A DNA stretch of 64,000 nucleotides, from contig NC_058140.1 of NCBI RefSeq assembly GCF_011075055.1, forward strand, positions 16,927,945-16,991,944, read 5' to 3'. Made by a program: the position numbers and the translations under genes. The notes under the pieces are model-generated. The model was not told the origin of the DNA, did no database searches, and saw only the letters and a list, made by a program, of their open reading frames with translations. Each line of letters opens with the position of its first letter. Positions within the stretch are counted from its first letter, which is position 1. The stretch is from Mangifera indica. Taxonomy: Eukaryota; Streptophyta; Magnoliopsida; Sapindales; Anacardiaceae. Shown here in pieces: positions 55,909 to 64,000 of the stretch.

Positions 55909-56832
55909 TCAACCGCATTCAACGTTCCAAACTGCTCCTTCAACTTTCTTCTCTAAAACCCTCTTTTTGCAGTCATAAAAGTAAACCATGCAGGCCATCC
56001 ATTTTATCACATTCCCCAGGCTGTAAAAAACATTCTGTAAAACCATTCCAATCCCTATTTCATGGTACCCAAAAACCAGGCATGGCAGCCTTAAACAAAC
56101 TCCCCACGCAAAGAAAACAAGCATCAATATTCTCCCTAGTTTCTCAGTACCTCTACATAAATAACCAGAGAGAACAAGAGCATCAACCCCTTTTACCTCC
56201 TTCAATATCGAAATTACAACAGCCATGTTCCATTGCGCACTCCACTCCAAATACTTCATTAAAAGTGCTACAAAAGCTGCCCCATATATGACTGAAAACA
56301 ACACAATATAAATGAAGTTCGTCAAGAAAATAGAGTTTATCACTAACCATATCAATCCCAGCAGAGTACAGGTTGACCAGAAGAGAACATAGAGTGACGT
56401 GATGAAAGTGCCCCTCAGCTTTGCCATGTAAATGGGTTTATCAATCAGCGGTCTGTCTTCTGATGAGTATACCTTTGATGCTAAAGCAATTGTGAGAACC
56501 ATAGTGAAGAGGTCTAAGAGATGAAGAGGTACTAGATAAAGGAGACCAAGTTGAATCAATTTATACGCTAAATCTTGGTTCATGTTTTCAGGTATAAGCG
56601 GATACGGAAGTGGCCAAATATAGTCGGAATAATCACGTGTTGACAGAAGATCCCAAGTTTCAACCATTGTTTTAAAGAGGAAAGTTTCATAGTAAATCAT
56701 GAAGCTCAACAAAGGGAAAGAGATGATGATGGTGAATGTGAGGAAGTAGATGCTCTTACAAGGGATAGTTACAGCTTCCTTCAGAATACCAAAGACCTCC
56801 AGCCTCTGATTTTTCCGATTATCTGTCTCCAT
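55909..56832 (-). CDS. Plant-specific multi-pass membrane protein of unknown function, copy B
   Basis: Intronless paralogue of gene A, predicted 307 residues from the Met at 56832 (METDNRKN). It shares long stretches with copy A, including SFPLLSFM, YYETFLFKTMVETWDLLS and VIYGAAFVALLMKYLEWSAQ. Differences include loss of TFKEMIE from the cytosolic-type loop (copy A RPLTFKEMIEKPIY, copy B RPLIDKPIY) and one fewer residue pair in the SIMLRNF helix. The open frame upstream to 56907 lies in a different frame from the matching DNA in copy A because of a 1-base difference in a run of A (about 56862-56866), so it is not counted. Both copies remain open, so both could be functional. Confidence 0.8.
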   Translation of the reverse strand: METDNRKNQRLEVFGILKEAVTIPCKSIYFLTFTIIISFPLLSFMIYYETFLFKTMVETWDLLSTRDYSDYIWPLPYPLIPENMNQDLAYKLIQLGLLYLVPLHLLDLFTMVLTIALASKVYSSEDRPLIDKPIYMAKLRGTFITSLYVLFWSTCTLLGLIWLVINSIFLTNFIYIVLFSVIYGAAFVALLMKYLEWSAQWNMAVVISILKEVKGVDALVLSGYLCRGTEKLGRILMLVFFAWGVCLRLPCLVFGYHEIGIGMVLQNVFYSLGNVIKWMACMVYFYDCKKRVLEKKVEGAVWNVECG

Positions 56833-57104
56833 GACATGAACTAGTAGACCCACGAAGCTCAAAAATCCAAGCAAAGTTTTGAGAGTTGGGTAATGGAGTT
56901 GCATCATTCAAGTTGTGCATTTTGTATTAATGGGCGGACTTGACCAAGGAGACCTTGACTCCCACCCCATACTACCATTGAAATTTTCGAAGATGCATCA
57001 ATTTAATTGGTCATAATGTCACATTCATTTAAGCAAACATTTTCTTCCCTAACAAAGTAGACGTGTTCTACAGGACATTTTTAATGTTTAAGTCAATTGA
57101 CAAC

Positions 57105-57262
57105 CCATATATATATATGTATACATATTTTTTAATATACAATTAGATACACGGATATTATATATCATTATATAATTAAATAATTTTAAATTAAAAGCAA
57201 ATTGACATTTAATTACATGTTGATATATTATCTACATACGTAATTATACACTCCAAAGTGTT
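57105..57262. mobile_element. Short MITE-like element upstream of membrane-protein gene B
   Basis: Counterpart of the element at 55485-55645, in the same position within the duplicated unit, with more substitutions. It was most likely inserted before the duplication. Confidence 0.45.
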
Positions 57263-58837
57263 AAAAGAAAAAAGCTTAGATGCACAATGGAATACCTAGA
57301 CAGTGTAACAATCACAGTTTAGCTCAATAATTTATACAACCAAGATACTTAGTGACACAAAATTCCTTAAATCATCCTTTAAAAATCTTTACTCGAATTA
57401 AAACTAACATAAAAAATATATGTAACAATAACTGATTAAGTTTTATGGGGACTGGGCGACGTCCATGCCCACTATTCAAATTGGAAGCTAAAAAAAAAAT
57501 ATATGCATATGTGCATATATATATATACAGGTTGCATAAATCCCAGCATCAAAGTACAGCAATCTTGGGGTAGTGGTTTAACACTATATTATTATTACCT
57601 GTAAAAAACCTGGGTGAAGAAATGCAAGACAAAAAAAATGTAAATAAATAAACTCACAATGATTGGAAAGCTTCCAGTTCCAATATTAAAGCATCTCTGC
57701 ATGTCATTTCATATGGTGCTCCGATGGACTCTGTAACCTGCCCAATTGGAGCAGCAAATGGGCATTATTTCATTGGTTGTTGGTCGTTACCAATAACTTG
57801 GAATCAGTCATTACCATATATCCCTGCATTAGTTTACCTTTAACCAGATACTACAGAAGAGAAGGTCTTAAGTAGATCACAAGACTTGCCTTCAAGGTAC
57901 ATAAGGTGGGAGGTGAGCTAACAGGGGTTTCCACGCATTCAAATTCCAACATCTATTTCAAGCCGAACGAGTGCATAGAAGGAGACTAGTAGATGATGTA
58001 ATGCAGAAAAGCAGAGATGGGAGCACAAAATACAACTTCCAACACCTTGTCGCAGAAGAACAAATTGCTCAAAATAACCATTTTCACATGGGACTCAAAG
58101 CTGACGATATGTAGGGGCAACAACTGCTAGATGATGTGGTGCAGATAAGCAGAGCAGAGATGGGATGCATTAAAGATGGAGTAATGCAGCAAAACGATGC
58201 TGTTTTAGCCCAAAATCACCCCTCAAAACAAAACATACAAACCATTTAGACATATCTACTTTATAGTTATCAATATTACTGCAGTTAATAAAGTTAAAAA
58301 CATATGAACAGAAACTAAGATGGCAATTTAAAGTAGGAAAGAGACCTTCAAGTATGAAGATAACAAACCCACACAAAACAGCATCCACAGCAGCCCTTTT
58401 CGCAGGCGAAACACTTTGTAGAGCCATCCAAAACCAAGTTCATGACAAATCTCACAGCCATGGCATGAACACTACTACTATAAATCCAGTTCATTTGCAT
58501 GATCCTATAAAGAGTACAGAACAACAGATGTGTGATCTGGTTCAAAAGGCATATGCTCCACTGGAGGATCCAAGCTTAGACTCTGCAAAGAGAGAAAAAT
58601 TTTAAGCCAAGATGCAAATACAAATACTGCAAGTATCACAAAATACATTTCGTATCACCTTTCACAACCAAGAAAGGTTAGATTTGTTTACTTGAAGACA
58701 CAGTAGCTTGAAAGAAGAAAAGAGCAATTGAGTGATAACTAATAAGCAGACTGGTATTAGTAGTGGAAACAAGAGCAACCTCAAAGTTTTAAATCCTGGT
58801 TATTCTTAGAAACATGAAACTGTAAGATCTATATTTT
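57263..58837. other. Region between membrane-protein gene B and RSZ; possible long 3' UTR or noncoding transcript
   Basis: Less AT-rich than ordinary intergenic DNA here at about 57650-58600. The minus strand has splice-like signals (for example TCTCTCTTTGCAG at about 58580-58592), so part may be a spliced 3' UTR of the RSZ gene. No conserved protein can be read in any frame. Confidence 0.35.
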
Positions 58838-60631
58838 TCATTGATTAGAAACTGCACCATTCATAGGGCCTTGGTCGGGAACCATGACATACCCATTAGC
58901 ATTAGATGAATGACGACGAGAATGGCGATATCGAGGAGACCTGCTGTAACTGTGACCATGTTGGGGTGATTTGCTGCGGCGACGTGGAGATCTTTTTCCT
59001 CGGGTGCTATAACTCCTATCAGAAGGCACAAAAATAACCAAGTAGCAAAAACATGAACCAAAAAAAAGGAAATCAACATACTGAAATTTAATAAAAATCA
59101 TCATATATTACAAAGTCAAATTCTTAAACAGACTTGTGCACTGCCATATAAAAATTGAAAACACATATCCAAGTACTACAAAAGAATAGGAGGAAATAAT
59201 GTTTGACTACACAGGAGAAGGAATAAAAAGGGGAGGAATAGAAGAATCTAAAAGATGCAATATTTTGCATAGGTTTCAAATGCCAGTCACTGATGAACAT
59301 GAAAACTGAAACAAACACTATGAAATACCAATGCAGAGAAGATAATCAAGAATTAGAGTAGAAGCAACAACCTATTCCACAAGATTACTCCAACAGTAAA
59401 GGAACTTCACCAAAAAAAAGGGCATGTGTAAGAGAAAGTGATAAGAGTGATGGAGAAAACAGAAAAATTTTTCTATCAAAGTCTTCTGAAGCAAATGCCA
59501 ATGTTCATATGTTCATGAATTGCAAAAATTTTCATGCACACATGACCTATAACTATATTACCTACAAGTCATTGCATAAAAAGAAATTTTCCTGAAAACG
59601 CACCTTCGCCCATACCCATAACCTGAACCACTATGGTGTCGAGGGCTAGGGCTATGACGTCGTCCACTTCCAAAGCCATGTGACCCAATACGCAAGCGAC
59701 ACTCCCGAGCAAAATGACCAGTCTCTCCACACTCATAACACTTCAAGTCATCACCTCCACCATGGCCACGTACACCACCACGACCTCCACCACCCTTACA
59801 ATTATGAGAGAGCTCCACACGCCAACCATTCTTCCCTGTCAAAAGAACTTACTTCTCAGTAGAAGCCTCAAGAGTTTATAAAGCAAGATAGAGGATACGT
59901 TCATCTTCAAATTAATTGTGCGAAAAAACTGCCCAAAAAATTCTGGAAATAATGAATTGGCGATTCTAGAGAGGAAAAACTCATAATAAGCACAAAGCAG
60001 AAACTCATGACACTAAGCACACAAAAACACAAGATCCAATTTCTAACCAGCGTTATATTGTAAGGAAATCCTAAACATACTGACCATCCAACGCACGAAT
60101 AGCATCTAGAGCATCTCTGTGAACATCAAACTCAACAAATGCATATCCTGGTGGCCTTCGAGCAACCCAGACACTGCATAATGTACACATTAAAATAATA
60201 ATTTAACAGACCAAACACAAAATATTTGAACAAGAATTCTCGCGCCCAATAAAAGAAATCAAAAGACCAAAAAAGGAAAAAAACAACATGATACAGGAGA
60301 AGCGACCAGCCGGTTAGAAACGGCTAAAACCATCAATCGCAAAAAGCAATTTCATTCACAAATGTGAACAAGATCATTGGCATAATCATTTACTCGTTTG
60401 ATATCCGATCAAATAACAGGTATTATACAACAATATCGTACCACACAATAGAATTCTATCAATTCCAATTATCTTAAAAACAAAAACAATATTGGCAATG
60501 ATTGACGAAAAAAAAAAAACAGAAATTATAGCAGAAAGATACCTGCGAAGAACACCAAATATGCGAAATTCATCCTCAAGATCCCTTTCATTAACTCGAG
60601 GGTCCAAATTCCCAACGTAAACCTTCGACAT
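58838..60631 (-). CDS. RSZ21: SR splicing factor with one zinc knuckle, RSZ21/RSZ22 type
   Basis: Predicted 195-residue nuclear-speckle protein, the plant counterpart of human SRSF7 (9G8), acting in spliceosome assembly and splice-site choice. Exons: 60543-60631, 60085-60173, 59604-59835, 58838-59015; phases agree. The RRM (1-70) begins [20 protein letters not shown] (RNP2 in VYVGNL), carries [12 protein letters not shown] (RNP1) and ends [16 protein letters not shown] Gly-rich linker follows, then a CCHC zinc knuckle [14 protein letters not shown] (Cys91, Cys94, His99, Cys104). The C-terminal RS tail is short and His-rich with few SR/RS pairs, and it ends in an unusual [16 protein letters not shown]. 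Its place after SPDS and the membrane proteins matches RSZ21 (At1g23860). Confidence 0.92.
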
Positions 60632-61346
60632 TCTCTCAAACCACCTCCAACCTTTACAAGGAGCAAATAAATCTTAAAATCAAAAAGCTTTATGGCGCAA
60701 AAAGAAAAAAGAAATTAAGTTAAAATATTTTCAAATATCGGTGATCGTTGAAATTAAATATATAAAAGAGATCGAGAGAAGAAGAGTTGAAGAACGGAGC
60801 TACCTTTGTAAAAAATTCAAGGCGTGGTCAAGAAATGAGAAATCCCTGATTAATTCGACTTTTGATGGAGACTGGTGGCGTGGCATCATTTGGCGGCTTT
60901 GTTGTATTGAAGGGGACTCCATTCCACCCAAATTTCGATGAAATAACAAAAATATACCGTGACGGTGAAAAATCTTCATATCCATTAAAGTTTTAGTTTA
61001 TTAATATACATTAAAATTTTTTTTGTTAGAATTAAATGATAAAATTATTATTTTATTAATAATATTAAAATTATATTTAATTTTTTAATTTAAAATTTTA
61101 ATATTTTTATCATAAATTAAATTTTAAAAAATTTATTTTTTTTAAGATGTTAAACTTAAAATCTAGTTAATTTTTTTAGTGAATAACTAATTAACAGAAA
61201 AAAAATAAGACAGAATTGTCTAGAGGCCGACTATTATCCAAATCTTTAAACGATACTCAAAGTGTAGGGGTGTAATAAAAATGACAAAAAAAAATTATTA
61301 ATATGTAATTTATTTATACTCAAAAGTGTCAGTAACATCATAATAT
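60632..61346. other. RSZ promoter and adjacent AT-rich DNA
   Basis: About 60640-60960 likely holds the RSZ leader and promoter and is less AT-rich. From about 61000 it becomes very AT-rich without visible genes, up to the target duplication of the next foldback element. Confidence 0.5.
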
Positions 61347-61355
61347 TTAAAAAAT

Positions 61356-62091
61356 GGCCAAGACTATTTCCCATCCAAGGTTTGATGTTTTCTCAAAAGT
61401 TTTCCTTTTAATTATGAAAACATCAAACACCCACATATGATCGGTTAGATTTAACAAAACTCTAACTGTGATAAAGGTAAAATTGTCATTTTTACTATAA
61501 TATTAAAAATAAACTAAAATAGAATCTAATTTGCCCCCTAAACTTTAAAAACTAAAATTTTCTCCCAATCTAAGTTTTAAAAAATGACAGTTTCACCTTA
61601 GAGTTTGATTTTGAAATCTCCGATGACCGTTTCGGCTCTATTGCCGACGGTCTCTCCCTCCCGAAGCAGTCTCTCCTTCCGACAAATGCTTTCCTCCTAT
61701 TTGGAGGTTCGATCGATGTCGAAAACACCTTGGAGGCTCGATCGTCTTCGTCTCCCAAGACGTTTCTGATGTCGATCGAGCCTCTAAATAAGAGGAAAGC
61801 ATTCGTCGAAAGGAGAGGCTACTTCGGGAGGGAGAGGCCGTCTGTAATAGAGCCGGAACGATCGTCGGAGATTTCAAAATCAAACTCTAGGGTGAAACTG
61901 TCATTTTTAAAAACTTAGGCTGAGGGAAAATTTTTAGTTTTTAAAGTTTAGGGGGCAAAAAGAGATAAAAATTTCAGGTGTTAGGGTTTTGTTAAATCTA
62001 ACCGGTCATGGGTGGGTATTTGATGTTTTCATAATTAAAAATAGGACTTTTGAGAAAAATCAAACCTTGGGTGGGAAATAGTAGTTTAGCC
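61356..62091. mobile_element. Large foldback (hairpin) Mutator-like element with exact 9-bp target duplication
   Basis: A 736-base near-palindrome flanked by TTAAAAAAT on both sides (61347-61355 and 62092-62100). The left end reads GGCCAAGACTATTTCCCATC; the right end inverted reads GGCTAAACTACTATTTCCCA; both continue CCAAGGTTTGAT. Arms of about 340-370 bases mirror each other over nearly their whole length around a loop of about 20 bases near 61736. The left arm has an extra AT-rich stretch of about 50 bases (about 61480-61530). There is no transposase. It is the same family as the element at 48594: both share CTAAACTYTAAAAACTAA and an AGTTTTAAAAAATGACAGTTTC-like phrase. Confidence 0.9.
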
Positions 62092-62310
62092 TTAAAAAAT
62101 TGATATAAATTCCTTTGATGATTAAAATTTAGGCCAACTTTAAATGAAACAACAACGAGAATATGTTATTTCACATCAAGAAATTATTATTTAGTCCCGA
62201 AAAAATCCAAACATGGAATGTCGTACCGAATTTATTTATTAGCTAAAAGAGCCAAAAAGACATCTAACGGTAACCATGTTAAAGATTAAGAAGGGAAATT
62301 ATTTCAAGAA

Positions 62311-63287
62311 GGGCAGAGGGTTATTTCTCACCTATGTTTTAATTTAATCTTAAGAATATACTTGTAATTGTTTAAAAACTTAAATATTTATTTATAAACT
62401 ATTTTTTATTAAAAATTTTAATTTATTTTATCTTCTATATTAAAAAATATATCATTTATATAATTTTTTTTTAATTTTAAAAAATGATATTTTAACTCAG
62501 TTTTTCAATTTTAAAAAAGTAATAGTTCACCCCACAAACCCTTAGATTTTCTTCTCTTTGATAATAAAGATGATAATAACAACGGCGACAACTACTATTC
62601 TCCTCTATTCTCTGTTTGCCACCATCGACAACGTCTTATGACAAACGAAGAAGGACTATCTTGACAAATTGAAGATGAAAGAATTCGATTTCTCCAACAT
62701 CGACACAACAAAGCATCGGCTTCGTTTTCAATTAGTTCAACTTCACAAGAAGATGAATCACACAATAGAAGTTTTGTTTGGAGTAGATTCAATGGAAAAC
62801 GTGATAGATTGAGGGAAAAGGGAGGAAAATGTGACATATTTTTCGTCTTTGATTCGTCTTGTTAGTACTTCTTTGTCCATTATGGGACATAGTCAATGAT
62901 GACATAGAGAGAAGGGAGGAAAATGTTATTCATCACACTGATGCTTCTTCGTCTATCATAGAACATAATCGATGGTGGTATAGAGAGAAGGGAGACGAAT
63001 GGTGGTCGTTGTCGTCATTGCTGTTACTAGAGAGAAAAAAATGTAAGGGTTTGTAAAAGTGAAATGTCATTTTTTTAAAATTGAGAGACTAGATTGAAAT
63101 ATTATTTTTTAAAATCTTAAGAAAAATAATACAAATTATATTTTTTTAATATAGAAGCTAAAATAACAATTTTACTTTTTTTTATAACTAAAAATTTTAA
63201 CAAAAATTAATCTATAAATAAATATTTAAGCTTTTAAATTATCATAGATAAGTTTTTGAGATTATATTAAAAGTTTAGTGTGAGCCT
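62311..63287. mobile_element. Older foldback Mutator-like element with imperfect target duplication
   Basis: About 977 bases flanked by TTTCAAGAA (62302-62310) and TTTCAAGAG (63288-63296), 8 of 9 matching. The two halves mirror each other: AACTTAAATATTTATTTATA left and, inverted, GCTTAAATATTTATTTATAG right, then TTCTATATTAAAAAA and ACAAACCCTTA in both. The ends are more diverged than in the neighbouring element, which suggests greater age. Confidence 0.7.
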
Positions 63288-63298
63288 TTTCAAGAGTG

Positions 63299-63320
63299 TA
63301 TAATAATAATAATAATAATT
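63299..63320. repeat. (TAA)n microsatellite
   Basis: About seven ATA/TAA trinucleotide repeats directly beyond the right flank of the foldback element. Confidence 0.85.
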
Positions 63321-63870
63321 AAATGAAAGCATATGTTTCCTTTATTATTTTAATTATTTATTTATTACATTATTTTTGAAAAATAAACACCTTCACTCAC
63401 TTACCGTCTTAATTTACAGTTCCCAAATCTCATCAGATTTTCTCAGTGAGAAGACCTCGCTATTTTTTTTTTTTTTTTTGTTCTTATCACCATTTGTAAT
63501 TGTATAAGTCGCATGACAAATCAAAAACCCTTTTAATTAACTTATCAACTACAGAACAAACGAAACTCTTCACCTTCTAAATGCCTCACTTGAATATTTT
63601 TCTCTTATTTTAATCTTTTTCTTTCTTGTTTTGCTTTATCAACCTGTGTTTTTTATTTTTATTTTTAAGTTTTCGAGTTTGTTCTTGCCGTGTCTGTCTC
63701 TATCAACGGTGGTTCAAACTGCTGTCTACATTGACTCGTCTCAACCAATACTAAAATAAACAATCTTTATTTAAATATTCAGTTTTGTCTACGAAGGCCA
63801 CATACTGAGGATCACGTTTGTTTGTGCATATCGCTAGTCTTTTTTTCTCAGCAAAAATGAATTTTTTCAG

Positions 63871-63927
63871 CTTTTGGGATTGCAAATGATGGATCTGGAA
63901 ACTGGGGTCTATCCAAATATTGTTAAG
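63871..63927 (+). CDS. Possible 5' exon of a gene running out of the window
   Basis: A T-rich tract ending TTTTTTCAG is followed by a 57-base open stretch that ends in AAG before a good donor GTGAGA. Two consecutive ATGs (63886 and 63889) begin a frame reading MMDLETGVYPNIVK. This could be the first coding exon of a plus-strand gene, preceded by a 5' UTR in the C/T-rich stretch at about 63430-63850. I do not recognise the protein, and the exon is too short to assign. It could also be chance. Confidence 0.35.
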
Positions 63928-64000
63928 GTGAGAGATGTCATGGATTAATCCTTCATTTTTAAAATAACTCTATTTCATTCTTTTAAACAAATTTAAGACT

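Larger units (their letters stand above)
54065..57262. repeat. Tandem segmental duplication, two units of about 1.55 kb
   Basis: Unit A (about 54065-55645) and unit B (about 55706-57262) share gene, 3' flank (GAGCGTAGAAAGTT, GAAATTTCTTATTCCTGAAAC), 5' flank (CCCACCCCATACT, ATAATGTCACATTCATTTAA) and a MITE-like element upstream. The copies differ by scattered substitutions and small indels. Confidence 0.9.

Noticed and set aside
58348..58545. 65-codon minus-strand frame rich in Cys (FACEKGCCGCC)
   Set aside because: No homology recognised and no signal peptide. More likely part of an untranslated transcript region.
61570..61918. Overlapping open frames on both strands with similar protein sequence
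   Set aside because: They mirror each other because the DNA is a foldback element; there is no independent coding signal.
62595..63056. Open frames of 65-80 codons on both strands
   Set aside because: They lie inside the arms and loop of the older foldback element and show no conserved domain.

Overview
This window is nuclear DNA from a flowering plant, almost certainly a eudicot. The genes are split by many short, AT-rich GT-AG introns. Intergenic DNA is very AT-rich and carries MITE-like transposons. Nearly every gene has a close Arabidopsis counterpart. I rebuilt genes by joining exons whose splice phases agree; Arabidopsis gene numbers come from memory.

Layout: (1) 101-3820 (+), 3' part of a SAMHD1/VEN4-type dNTP triphosphohydrolase, followed by a decayed copy of its own 3' end. 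(2) 5800-7292 (+), a Raf-like kinase of the CBC1/CBC2 type. (3) 7944-15685 (-), an OTS1/OTS2-type SUMO protease with no recognisable N-terminus. (4) 17027-22747 (+), the splicing factor RBM25. (5) 23991-35243 (-), a ten-exon MBD9 homologue that lacks the first PHD finger and has a weak MBD. (6) 36196-39011 (-), an ENT1-type nucleoside transporter with a transposon-like insert in its single intron. (7) 40258-43305 (-), mitochondrial aldehyde dehydrogenase ALDH2B. (8) 43306-50600, a 7.3-kb stretch without genes that carries a foldback transposon. (9) 50601-53655 (+), spermidine synthase with one GC-AG intron. (10) 54261-55202 and 55909-56832 (-), a tandem pair of membrane-protein genes. (11) 58838-60631 (-), an RSZ21/RSZ22-type SR splicing factor. 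(12) 61356-63287, two long foldback elements side by side. (13) About 63871 onward (+), a possible first exon of another gene.

These are housekeeping and regulatory genes (nucleotide metabolism, stomatal and blue-light signalling, SUMO removal, splicing, chromatin, nucleoside transport, aldehyde oxidation, polyamine synthesis), not a cluster with one shared function. Their order is informative. ALDH2B, SPDS, membrane proteins and RSZ repeat the order of Arabidopsis At1g23800-At1g23860. OTS1 beside RBM25 repeats At1g60200-At1g60220. MBD9 and the CBC kinase are both near At3g01460-At3g01490. The window therefore looks like an ancestral eudicot gene order that has been split up in Arabidopsis.

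I found no convincing new multi-gene system. The most unusual items are the foldback transposon family with exact 9-bp target duplications, the MBD9 homologue with altered N-terminal reader domains, the truncated SUMO protease, the recent membrane-gene duplication, and small self-duplications at the 3' ends of VEN4 and ALDH2B.
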